DNA of 16,991 nucleotides from NCBI GenBank assembly GCA_034437315.1, contig DAOTUC010000099.1, positions 1 through 16,991 on the forward strand, written 5' to 3'. The notes below the pieces were generated by a model that searched no databases, had not been told where the DNA came from, and saw nothing but the letters and a program-made list of their open reading frames with translations. Position 1 is the stretch's first letter. Every line of letters starts with the position of its first letter. Positions 1-7,021 of the stretch are shown here, one piece after another. Source of the DNA: DSAR01 sp034437315 (lineage in GTDB: Bacteria; Chloroflexota; Anaerolineae; B4-G1). Made by a program: the position numbers and the translations under genes.

Positions 1-18
1 GATCCAAGCCAAAAGCAG

Positions 19-27
19 ACAAAAATG
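19..27. repeat. Left 9-bp target-site duplication of the MITE
   Basis: ACAAAAATG directly abuts the left inverted repeat and is repeated exactly at 167-175, directly after the right inverted repeat. Confidence 0.75.
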
Positions 28-166
28 CAGCAATTCCAATTATGGCCGAATCTTAGGGTTTGCGCCCCAAAAGTAGGCTTAAAATGGCCTTTGCGCCCCA
101 TAGGACAAGCATTTGGATGCTAAATCAGGATTTTGTCCCATAAGAAGGTCATAATTGGAATTGCTG
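28..166. mobile_element. MITE-like element with 17-bp terminal inverted repeats and 9-bp target duplication
   Basis: Seen directly: CAGCAATTCCAATTATG (28-44) is the exact reverse complement of 150-166. The next bases inward are also imperfectly complementary (TCTTA near 51-55 against TAAGA near 141-145). ACAAAAATG occurs immediately outside both ends (19-27 and 167-175), a perfect 9-bp direct repeat as left by a transposase. The 139-bp interior has no plausible gene. It contains a direct repeat TTTGCGCCCCA (59-69 and 90-100), a stem GGACAA/TTGTCC (103-108 and 134-139) and a small hairpin AGCAT-TTGG-ATGCT (108-121). The size, ends and duplication fit a non-autonomous element moved in trans. 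I cannot name the parent IS family; several families make 9-bp duplications. Confidence 0.8.
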
Positions 167-175
167 ACAAAAATG
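167..175. repeat. Right 9-bp target-site duplication of the MITE
   Basis: ACAAAAATG directly follows the right inverted repeat. It is an exact copy of 19-27. Confidence 0.75.
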
Positions 176-195
176 GCTGAATTTGGTTCGTTTAG

Positions 196-219
196 CCACC
201 GGATCTGACGATCCAGTGG
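196..219. other. Hairpin of unknown role
   Basis: CCAC-C-GGATC, loop TGAC, then GATCC-A-GTGG forms a 10-bp stem with one C/A mismatch (196-205 pairs with 210-219). A short T-rich stretch follows only after about 15 bases (near 235-241), so it is not a convincing intrinsic terminator. It lies between the MITE and the tandem array, with no gene on either side within the window. Confidence 0.35.
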
Positions 220-251
220 GAGCGGGTGGGAGAATTATTTTCCTGGAAACG

Positions 252-562
252 CCTAAAAGCGCACAACCTCAATAAACCGAGGGCCTGTTCGTAGTAGGCG
301 CTTCAGCGCCCCTAAAAGCGCACAACCTCAATAAACCGAGGGCTTGTTCGTAGTAGGCGCTTCAGCGCCCCTAAAAGCGCACAACCTCAATAAACCGAGG
401 GCTTGTTCGTAGCAGGCGCTTCAGCGCCCCTAAAAGCGCACAACCTCAATAAACCGAGGGCTTGTTCGTAGTAGGCGCTTCAGCGCCCCTAAAAGTGCAC
501 AACCTCAATAAACCGAGGGCCTGTTCGTAGTAGGCGCTTCAGCGCCCCTAAAAGCGCACAAC
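252..562. repeat. 59-bp tandem repeat array, five copies plus a partial sixth
   Basis: The 59-bp unit starts TAAAAGCGCACAAC. Full copies begin at 254, 313, 372, 431 and 490, and the first 14 bases of a sixth copy stand at 549-562. Only three unit positions vary: position 7 (T in copy 5), position 32 (C in copies 1 and 5, T in the others) and position 42 (C in copy 3). Each unit carries a perfect hairpin GGCGC-TTCA-GCGCC and a weaker CCTC/GAGG stem. Identity runs through the whole period, so there are no spacers. The period is not a multiple of three, so it is not coding. The near identity suggests recent expansion or homogenisation. Function unknown. Confidence 0.9.
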
Positions 563-655
563 AGATTCACCCCAAGTTATTGAGAAGATACTTTGGAACT
601 GTGTGTGAGACGCTAGTCTAACGTGAGGTTGTCGTACTATTGAAAGAGGTGATCT

Positions 656-1237
656 ATGCTTAAAGAATTGGTGCGTAAAAATCGGAGTTACCGTCGTTTT
701 CATCAGGATGCGCCGGTAGAGATGGAGACGTTGCGCGAACTGATAGAGCTGGCGCGTTTCTCGGCGAGCGGGGCGAATCGGCAACCGCTCAAGTTCGTCC
801 TGAGTTGTGATCCGGAGACGAACGCCGACATCTTCCCTCACACGCGGTGGGCGGGCTATCTGCAGGATTGGCCTGGCCCGGCGGAAGGGGAGCGCCCGGC
901 GGCCTATGTCCTCATCCTGGGAGACACCGCCATCGCCAAATCCTTCGGTTGCGACCACGGCATCGCCGCACAATCCATCATGCTCGGCGCGACCGAGTTG
1001 GGTTTGGGCGGCTGTATGCTCGGCGCTCTCGACAGGGAAGCGCTCCGGCGGACGCTCGATATCCCCGAGCGGTACGAGATTTTGCTCGCGCTGGCGTTGG
1101 GCAAACCGAAGGAGGTTGTGCTGCTAGAGGACGTTGGACCGGACGGCGGCATCAAATACTACCGCGACGAAGAAGGGACGCATCACGTGCCCAAGCGGAC
1201 GCTGGAGGCGCTGATCTTGCAGGAATACGGGGAATGA
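656..1237 (+). CDS. Nitroreductase family protein
   Basis: A 193-residue FMN-dependent nitroreductase-fold protein that probably reduces an organic substrate with NAD(P)H in the cytoplasm. Visible family features are the N-terminal NRSYRRF (9-15), where the RSxRxF arginines contact the FMN phosphate, SGANRQP (38-44), the helix DHGIAAQSIMLGATELGLG (100-118), the glycine-rich GLGGCMLGA (116-124) and the C-terminal LALGKPKE (146-153). The length is usual for the short NfnB/Nox-like branch. The start is fixed by a near-perfect Shine-Dalgarno, AAAGAGGTGATC, just before the ATG. It is the only plus-strand gene in the window, downstream of the 59-bp array and convergent with the response-regulator operon. 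Substrate unknown. No convincing -35/-10 pair was found in 563-655. Confidence 0.9.
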   Translation: MLKELVRKNRSYRRFHQDAPVEMETLRELIELARFSASGANRQPLKFVLSCDPETNADIFPHTRWAGYLQDWPGPAEGERPAAYVLILGDTAIAKSFGCDHGIAAQSIMLGATELGLGGCMLGALDREALRRTLDIPERYEILLALALGKPKEVVLLEDVGPDGGIKYYRDEEGTHHVPKRTLEALILQEYGE

Positions 1238-1250
1238 CCGCGGCTTTGCC

Positions 1251-1346
1251 ACCCGACACGTTCACTTCTCAACCTCCCGCAGGTTATGAGGCGATTTTCG
1301 GCCCATTCTGACGGCGAACCCGCGGGAGATAAATCAACTGTCGGGT
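1251..1346. terminator. Nested inverted repeats between convergent genes, possible bidirectional terminator
   Basis: Two nested inverted repeats occupy the 146-bp gap between the nitroreductase and response-regulator stops. The outer pair is ACCCGACA (1251-1258) with TGTCGGGT (1339-1346), perfect. The inner pair is CTCCCGCAGGTT (1274-1285) with AACCCGCGGGAG (1317-1328), 12 bp with one mismatch. The loop is about 31 nt and no U-run follows, so this is not a classical intrinsic terminator. The position between convergent genes makes a termination or RNA-stabilising role plausible but unproven. Confidence 0.35.
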
Positions 1347-1383
1347 AGTCAGACCGCGACTTGAAAATGGACCGGGGCGGGCT

Positions 1384-1767
1384 TCACGCCTCCGGGGGAA
1401 GAAGGGTGTGCAATAAGTCCAACAGCTTATCGGGGTCAAAGGGCTTGGTGATGTAGCCATCAACGCCCAACGCCTCGCCCTTCATGACATCCTCAGGTTC
1501 CGATCTGGACGTCAGAAAGATGATGGGGATCGATGACCATTCGGGACGGCGGCGGATGTGCTCGTAGAGTCCATAGCCATTCAGAGCTGGCATCATAATG
1601 TCCGCGATGATTAAATCCGGGCGCGTCTGTTCCATCGCCTCCAGGGCCTCCACCCCATTGGCGGCGCTCAGGATCGTATAACCCGCCTCTTCGAGGATGT
1701 CTCGAAGGGCCATCAGAAGAGGCTTGTGATCTTCAGCGATCAGCACCGTAGCTTTAGCCTTATTCAT
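1384..1767 (-). CDS. Single-domain response regulator (REC only)
   Basis: A 127-residue CheY-like receiver with no output domain. The acidic pocket is E12/D13, the phospho-acceptor is D56 (in LIIADIMMP), the switch threonine is T86 and the conserved lysine is K108 (in ITKPF). All are present, so phosphotransfer should work. The gene starts inside the end of the upstream histidine kinase gene (ATGA overlap) and has its own good Shine-Dalgarno, AGAGGTGA, so the two are translationally coupled. Its partner is almost certainly that kinase. With no DNA-binding domain it must act through protein contact, for example on a second kinase, a diguanylate cyclase or a motility or transport target outside this window. 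The target cannot be read from the sequence. Confidence 0.93.
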   Translation of the reverse strand: MNKAKATVLIAEDHKPLLMALRDILEEAGYTILSAANGVEALEAMEQTRPDLIIADIMMPALNGYGLYEHIRRRPEWSSIPIIFLTSRSEPEDVMKGEALGVDGYITKPFDPDKLLDLLHTLLPPEA

Positions 1768-4700
1768 AGATTCACCTCTTGTTTTTGCTGCTGGTGATTT
1801 TCGACTGCTAAAAGCGATTGTTCATGACCGGCGAGAGGCAGCCAGATAGTCAACGTGGTCCCCTCCTCAACCCTGCTCTGCACCGTGATATGCCCGCCGT
1901 GCAGTTCGGTGATCTCCTGGGCAATCGCCAGCCCCAACCCCGTGCCGGAAATTTGCATCGCGCGTGGTTCTGCGCCACGGAAGAAACGCTCGAAAATGTG
2001 TGGGATTTCATCTTCTGGTATGCCGATTCCGGTATCGGCGATGTGAATGGCAGCCCATTTGCGGCCTTCTGATCGCACCCTCTCGGTCGAAATAGTCACC
2101 CTGCCCCCCGCGGGAGTGTACCGGATGGCGTTCTCGATCAGATTATTCAGAACCTGGCGCATCCGCGCCGGATCGACCAGGATGGTCGGGTCGGGCGTTG
2201 CGGGATGATACGCCATCTCCAATCCCTGTCTTTCGGCCAATGGCCGCCGGTTGTCGATGACGTTGTAGGTCAATTCGTGAAGCGACGTCAGTTGGGTCTT
2301 CATTTCCAGGCGTCCGGCGTCGATGTGGGAGATGTGGAGAATATCCTGCACGAGCCGCGCCTGGTGATCGGCCTCTTTCGTCAGAGCTTCCAGGTATTCT
2401 TCCCACTTGTCATCCCCCGGTGAGGTTTTTTTCAACAGAGAAGCGTACAATTTGATCGTCGTCACCGGCGTGCGGAGTTCGTGGGAGACGTTGGTGACGA
2501 AACGGGATTTCATGCGATCGAGCGCCTTGAGGTGGCTGACGTCGTGAATGACGACGACTGTGGCGGTCTCCGGGTCATCGGATAGGATGGGCGAGGATTG
2601 GAGAGCCAGATCCAGCCCGGTCAATTCCAGGATCGTCTGGGACGTTTCGCCAACTGGACGCCGGTCGTTTGCCGGGTCTATCGGGCGCGTCTGGGTCGCC
2701 AGTTCTCTCACCGCGGCCTGTAATCTCTCGCTGTCCTGTGGCGAGAGGGTCTGGTTAATCCACATATTGGCGACCGGGTTCGCCTGGGTGATCTCGCCTT
2801 GCACGTCGGTGACGATGACGCCGTCGGACGCGCTTTTGAGGATGGCGTCGAGCCGCGCGTACTCGGTCTGTAGTTGGGCGGTGCGGTCCATGACGCGGGT
2901 CTCCAACTGATCAGCGTAATCGCGCAACCTATGGTAAAGCTGGGCGTTCTCAATGGCGACGGCCGCCTGGGCCGCGAACAGTTCAAGTAAGTCGGCGTCG
3001 GGAGAGGAGAAGGCGCCCGGGATTTCCGACATAATGGTCAGCACGCCGAGGAATTGGTCCGCCCAGCGGATGGGAACCCCCACAATGGAAGAAAAGGGGT
3101 AGTCTTCGTGGATAGAAGGGAGGCGATCCGGCCAGTGAGTGTAATTGTCCACGATGATCGGTTTACCGGTCTCCCACACCTTGCCGTTCAGACCTTCTCC
3201 CCAATGGAGAAGCGTTTTTAAAGGTTTGAGGTGTTTGGCCGAGGCGGTCCATTGCAACCCGTTCTCTTCGGGGACGTAGAGGCTCAGGCCGCCGCCGTCT
3301 CCGCCGAGCAGTCGGGTCGCTTGCGAGACGATGGAGTGTAGCAGCGCGTCCAGATCCAGCTGGGCGGTCAACTCCAGCCCCACCTGGCGGAGCGCCTCCA
3401 GTTGGGCCGTGCGCCGTTTGATCTCCCTCTCGGCCCGCTTGCGCTTGGTGATATCGCGGGCGATGCCGCGGAATCCCATCGGCGCGCCCTGGGCGTCGAC
3501 GATCAGGGCGGTGGACACCTCAATCATCTGCTCTGCGCCGCTCTTCTGGATGATCTTCCCCTCAACAGCCCTCGCCGGGCGACCCGTTCGGTAGATAGCG
3601 TTGAACGTCTCGAACGTTCTTTCGGCGTCAGCCGGCGACATCAAGGATTGGTAATTTACTCCCTTCAGATCCTCGGCGGTATATCCCAATATGCGACACA
3701 GGGCATTGTTGAAGAAGACGAGATTGCCTTTCAAGTCGGTCTCGTAGTATCCATCCTGGATGTTTTGCAGAATGAGACGGTATTTTCTCTCGCTCTCGCG
3801 GAGGGCTTTCTCCCGGGCCTGGATCGTCTGGCTCATACGGTGAAAATTGGCCTGGAGGGCGGCTAATTCGGCGAAAGCCGTGGGAAGCGGATGGGGTTGT
3901 GATTTTTCCGCAAACGCGCCGTTGGATAAAGTGGCGGTGATTTTATTGAGTCGTGTGATAGGCGTGACGACGAACCGTTCAAGCTCTTTTCGTAACGTGA
4001 GAATGGTCGCCAGCCAGGTGATGGTCGCCATGGCGAGACCTAGTCCGACAGCGAATGCATAGGGGCTGTAGATAGCCGTGAGCGGAATTTGAACGACGAC
4101 CGTCCAGTCGGTCCGCTCACATCGCGTCGTGCTGCCCAGCATCCAGGATTCGCCGGTAGAGTAGAACATCGTCGCTTCGTCTTTTAATCCCCGCTCCACG
4201 ATTTTCAGATGCCGGACGTTAACCTGTTGATCAACCCAATCGGTATTTGGATGGGCTAACAACATCCCATTTCGATCGACGATGAAGAACTCCCAATTCT
4301 CCTCCGATTCGATGATGGTCTGGAATTTGATCAGATTGACCTCTCCGACGATCATCCCTCCCTGCGCCATAGGCCAGGCGATGTAGACGGCTGGCAACCC
4401 GGTGCGAGGCGAGCGAAAGGATGACGAGATCGTGGGCTGATTCGAGGCTTCGGTCTCCGCAAAGTAGGGGTGGCGCGACATATCGATGCCGTCATATTGG
4501 GGGTCGGGCGGGACGAGCGCTTTGACAACGCCTTCCCGATTCAGGTAGTAAATGGCGTCGAATTCGGTCTGGTGCGTGCGCCACGTAGCCCGCATATATG
4601 TGCGTAGATTGACCAGATCGGTCGATCCAGCCGCTTCCGCGATGCCGCCCAGAGCGTGACTGGCGTTATTAAGATGATCGTCTACCTGGTAGACCATAGA

Positions 4701-4862
4701 ACGGGCCAATTGCAACTGCCAGGCGCTTAGATGCCGCCCCCAAAATTGTGCGGACAGTCCAAGCATCAAGGCGACGATCAACAGGGAAGGCAGGAGCAAG
4801 CGCTTCCACAACAGCGTCAATAAAATTTTATCCAGTGGACGGGAGATGTTTCGCGTCGTCAT
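1764..4862 (-). CDS. Multi-sensor histidine kinase (Cache-HAMP-PAS-GAF-PAS-HisKA-HATPase)
   Basis: A 1032-residue membrane kinase. TM1 is at about 20-38, then an extracytoplasmic Cache-like sensor (about 40-265, with YLNREGVVKALVPP and a membrane-proximal WTVVVQIPL), TM2 at about 270-290 and a HAMP linker (about 290-350). Inside the cell follow PAS (about 355-475, ending in GIARDITKRKRAE), GAF (about 490-645), a coiled-coil linker, a second PAS (about 665-780) and the kinase core. The phospho-acceptor is H794 in NVSHELRTP. The N-box is N907-N911, G1 is DTGIGIPE (943-950), the F-box is IFERFFR (957-963) and G2 is GTGLGLAI (973-980). All catalytic boxes look intact and there is no attached receiver. 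It overlaps the binding-protein gene upstream and the response regulator downstream by ATGA, so the three form one operon. The ligand is unknown. Confidence 0.93.
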   Translation of the reverse strand: MTTRNISRPLDKILLTLLWKRLLLPSLLIVALMLGLSAQFWGRHLSAWQLQLARSMVYQVDDHLNNASHALGGIAEAAGSTDLVNLRTYMRATWRTHQTEFDAIYYLNREGVVKALVPPDPQYDGIDMSRHPYFAETEASNQPTISSSFRSPRTGLPAVYIAWPMAQGGMIVGEVNLIKFQTIIESEENWEFFIVDRNGMLLAHPNTDWVDQQVNVRHLKIVERGLKDEATMFYSTGESWMLGSTTRCERTDWTVVVQIPLTAIYSPYAFAVGLGLAMATITWLATILTLRKELERFVVTPITRLNKITATLSNGAFAEKSQPHPLPTAFAELAALQANFHRMSQTIQAREKALRESERKYRLILQNIQDGYYETDLKGNLVFFNNALCRILGYTAEDLKGVNYQSLMSPADAERTFETFNAIYRTGRPARAVEGKIIQKSGAEQMIEVSTALIVDAQGAPMGFRGIARDITKRKRAEREIKRRTAQLEALRQVGLELTAQLDLDALLHSIVSQATRLLGGDGGGLSLYVPEENGLQWTASAKHLKPLKTLLHWGEGLNGKVWETGKPIIVDNYTHWPDRLPSIHEDYPFSSIVGVPIRWADQFLGVLTIMSEIPGAFSSPDADLLELFAAQAAVAIENAQLYHRLRDYADQLETRVMDRTAQLQTEYARLDAILKSASDGVIVTDVQGEITQANPVANMWINQTLSPQDSERLQAAVRELATQTRPIDPANDRRPVGETSQTILELTGLDLALQSSPILSDDPETATVVVIHDVSHLKALDRMKSRFVTNVSHELRTPVTTIKLYASLLKKTSPGDDKWEEYLEALTKEADHQARLVQDILHISHIDAGRLEMKTQLTSLHELTYNVIDNRRPLAERQGLEMAYHPATPDPTILVDPARMRQVLNNLIENAIRYTPAGGRVTISTERVRSEGRKWAAIHIADTGIGIPEDEIPHIFERFFRGAEPRAMQISGTGLGLAIAQEITELHGGHITVQSRVEEGTTLTIWLPLAGHEQSLLAVENHQQQKQEVNL

Positions 4863-6013
4863 TCGTCACCCATCATTTCCCCAGGCTCAATCGCGGCGAT
4901 CGTCTCGAATATCCCATCCTGGACGGTGATGAGATATTGGGAACGCACGACATCTCCAAATGGGTCCAACGAGATCGGTCCGGTCAGTCCCTGGAAGTCC
5001 TCGATGCTCAACAGGGCCTGGCGCAATCCGTCGGCCTGCCCGCCCGTTTTCTCCAGGGCGGCCGCCAGGAGCATCGTCGCTTCGTAAGCCTGGGATGCGG
5101 CGAAGGTCGGATAGCGTCCAAATAATTCGCGGTAACGGGCCTGAAAGTCGAGCAGCGCCGGGGATTGGCTGTTGATATCGTAATTCATCACGATTTCTAT
5201 GCCCTCGACCGCTCGCCCCCCGTTTTGGATCAGCGCATCGGTCGCCGCCCAACCGCTGGCGAACAACTGAATGGGCCATTCCTGGCGGCGCATGACCTGG
5301 GCGATCAGGGCTGTATCTACCGCCGAGGCGATGATCAGCAAGCCCTCAGGGTCGCTCTCCCGCAGTTCGGCGAGCAAGGGGCCGAAGTCTGGTCTTGCGG
5401 ATGAGTTGAAGACAATCTCACCGACATTTTGTCCACCCAGGTCCTCAAAGGCGCGGGAAAATGAGCGCCAGAAGGTATGGGTATAAGCCGCGTTTTCGTC
5501 GTTGTAAATGGCGGCGATGCGGGTCAGACCGTGTCGCCGATAGGCCTGAAACGCCAGGTTATAGGCTTCCAGGTCATTGTCGGGGTTGATGCGGAAGAAG
5601 TGATCGTCCATGCCGGTGAGCTCTGGGGTCGAAGTGGTCGGGCTTAACATCACGGTCTCTGTCTCCTCAATCAGCGGCAGGGCAGCGACCGATTGACCGC
5701 TGGTCATGTGCCCGATGATGGCGACGACGCCGGCGTCGATCAGCGCCTGGTCGACCGCCAGAGCGCCTTCGGGTGTTCCCAGATCGTCACGGACGATCAA
5801 TTCGACCGGTCGCCCGGCGACGCCGCCCTCCTCATTAAGCGTCATGACCGCCAATTGCGCGCCGTCCCGCCCTTGAATGCCCAGATCGGCCTGCTTGCCG
5901 GTCAGTTCGCCGGAAAATCCGACGGGGATCGGCCGCGTTGCGACACAACCAGCGGAATAGCTCAACAGAATGATTGCACATAGCCACGCGATCCAGCGCT
6001 TTTTATTCATCAT
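4859..6013 (-). CDS. Branched-chain amino acid-type ABC substrate-binding lipoprotein, probable sensor partner
   Basis: A Leu/Ile/Val-binding-like periplasmic-binding-fold protein (Peripla_BP_6 type), with family landmarks IPVGFSGELTGKQADLG, the DAGVVAIIGHMTSGQS segment and LSPTTSTPEL. I chose the ATG at 6013 (384 residues) over the longer frame start at 6076. Only the shorter form begins with a proper signal peptide (MMNKKRW, then a hydrophobic stretch) ending in a lipobox-like SAGC, with lipidated Cys about residue 23, and it has AGGAAAGG about 11 nt upstream. It is followed by the histidine kinase with an ATGA overlap. No permease or ABC ATPase gene is nearby, so I infer that it presents a small ligand to the kinase's extracytoplasmic domain rather than feeding a transporter. 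It could still serve an unlinked transporter. Confidence 0.88.
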   Translation of the reverse strand: MMNKKRWIAWLCAIILLSYSAGCVATRPIPVGFSGELTGKQADLGIQGRDGAQLAVMTLNEEGGVAGRPVELIVRDDLGTPEGALAVDQALIDAGVVAIIGHMTSGQSVAALPLIEETETVMLSPTTSTPELTGMDDHFFRINPDNDLEAYNLAFQAYRRHGLTRIAAIYNDENAAYTHTFWRSFSRAFEDLGGQNVGEIVFNSSARPDFGPLLAELRESDPEGLLIIASAVDTALIAQVMRRQEWPIQLFASGWAATDALIQNGGRAVEGIEIVMNYDINSQSPALLDFQARYRELFGRYPTFAASQAYEATMLLAAALEKTGGQADGLRQALLSIEDFQGLTGPISLDPFGDVVRSQYLITVQDGIFETIAAIEPGEMMGDE

Positions 6014-6093
6014 AACGCGCCTATCCTTTCCTCGAAAGATGGGGGCGGCGGCTTGATCTCCAATCTGCTCACCCACTCGCAGGTTTGGGCATA

Positions 6094-6123
6094 ATTTGAA
6101 CCTGACTAGCTTGACAATGTCAA
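6094..6123 (-). promoter_or_regulatory. Possible promoter of the binding-protein/kinase/regulator operon
   Basis: On the minus strand an exact TTGACA (6123-6118) is followed after 18 bp by TCAAAT (6099-6094, four of six matches to TATAAT). The -35 lies within the terminal repeat of the MITE-like element and the -10 in flanking DNA. This would give a leader of roughly 75 nt before the ATG at 6013. The match is suggestive only. Confidence 0.25.
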
Positions 6124-6256
6124 ATTAGACTTCCGAAGTCTTAGACAGGCCTTTTGATCGATTAAAGCCTTGCGAAAGCTAGCTTTTGCCGTATTTCCAG
6201 GCCTCTCTCTAGACTTCGGAAGTCTGGGTTGGCGAATGTGACATTGTCAAGCTAGT
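6105..6256. mobile_element. IS630-type MITE-like element in a CTAG target, 18-bp inverted repeats
   Basis: ACTAGCTTGACAATGTCA (6105-6122) is the exact reverse complement of 6239-6256. A second inverted pair lies inside: AGACTTCCGAAGTCT (6127-6141) and its reverse complement (6211-6225), each itself nearly palindromic. AGGCCT recurs at both arms, and a central near-palindrome GCGAAAGCTAGCTTTTGC sits around 6172-6189. Both ends carry CTAG (6106-6109 and 6252-6255). If the TA is the duplicated target, the element is 6109-6252 (144 bp). IS630-family elements are known to insert at TA, often within CTAG. No gene is inside. It ends a few bases from the stop codon of the DUF1461 gene and lies upstream of the sensory operon. 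Confidence 0.7.
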
Positions 6257-6259
6257 GTA

Positions 6260-6967
6260 TCATGCTTTCTGAGGCGGTGTCAAATTTCTCGCGATCCAGG
6301 CGCGACTGATGAGGGTGATAAAGAGCGCTCCGATAAACATCGGCGCGACGATGACGAGCGCCACGTCTATCCAGAAACGCATGGGGAACAGCCGGATCAG
6401 TGTGTCGGAATGGGGGAAGGACCACGAGTCGCCCTCGAAAAAGATGCGATGGAACGTCTCGAAGAAATCGCCCCAACTGAACACCATCGCGCCGCCGATG
6501 AGGAGGAGCAACGTCAATGTGAGCAGCCCGCCGCTCGCCCAGGCGCGGGCGATCTGGACGCCGGGATACCCCCGAAGGCGCAAGAGCACGCTTCCCCCGA
6601 CGAAAATCAACGCCGCGACCAGGCCCGCGACCATCAAGCTGTTGTACACCGCCTGCACGTCCGCCATGTGGCGCAGTTCGCGGGCATTGAAGGCGAATTC
6701 GCCGCCGGGCAACTCCAGATTCGCCAACAGCGAGAGCGGGGCGCCGGTCGCCAGGTAATCCACACAGACGTTAGCCAGATACGTCCGTTCCGCCGTCGAG
6801 AGGCCGTAGGGATCAGGGGGGAAGTCCGGCTTGGTGTATTCCCAATGCACGAACCAATGACCGGTCGCCAGGCGGACGCTGGCGACGAGCAGCAAAACAG
6901 GGATAGAGATGACGATCAGCCAGCGGACGAGACGGGGCGGACGCCGTGGTTTGGATGGGGGTGTCAT
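6260..6967 (-). CDS. DUF1461 / TIGR01906-type integral membrane protein
   Basis: A 235-residue membrane protein with predicted helices at about 14-31, 108-130, 143-164 and 200-221, and a large outside loop between the first two. Family hallmarks I recognise are FNARELRHMADVQAVYN (93-109) and the FHRIFFEGDSWSFPHSDTLIRLFP segment (172-195), typical of TIGR01906/DUF1461. The molecular function of this family is not known to me. The start is supported by AAAGGA about 7 nt upstream. It lies 42 nt after the fused MFS/spermidine-synthase gene on the same strand, so co-transcription is likely. The gap between them is a 21-bp tandem duplication. Confidence 0.8.
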   Translation of the reverse strand: MTPPSKPRRPPRLVRWLIVISIPVLLLVASVRLATGHWFVHWEYTKPDFPPDPYGLSTAERTYLANVCVDYLATGAPLSLLANLELPGGEFAFNARELRHMADVQAVYNSLMVAGLVAALIFVGGSVLLRLRGYPGVQIARAWASGGLLTLTLLLLIGGAMVFSWGDFFETFHRIFFEGDSWSFPHSDTLIRLFPMRFWIDVALVIVAPMFIGALFITLISRAWIARNLTPPQKA

Positions 6968-6979
6968 AGTAAATCCTTT

Positions 6980-7021
6980 CAGAAGCCGTTAGAAGCCTCT
7001 CAAAAGCCGTTAGAAGCCTTT
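6980..7021. repeat. 21-bp tandem duplication between two genes, spanning a stop codon
   Basis: 6980-7000 and 7001-7021 are two copies of a 21-bp unit (CAGAAGCCGTTAGAAGCCTCT and CAAAAGCCGTTAGAAGCCTTT, two mismatches), followed by CAGAA, the start of a third. The second copy carries the TAA stop of the spermidine-synthase-like gene (7010-7012). The first copy carries the same TTA at 6989-6991, also in frame. This looks like slippage or duplication at the 3' end of the upstream gene. Confidence 0.7.

Noticed and set aside
252..562. CRISPR array
   Set aside because: The regular 59-bp spacing comes from whole-unit tandem identity; there are no unique spacers and no cas genes in the window.
563..655. 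Promoter for the nitroreductase with TTGAGA at 580
   Set aside because: No acceptable -10 at 16-19 bp spacing could be found.
6014..6076. Upstream start of the binding-protein gene at 6076
   Set aside because: It would place 21 polar residues before the signal peptide and lipobox; the ATG at 6013 has a Shine-Dalgarno and a proper signal sequence.
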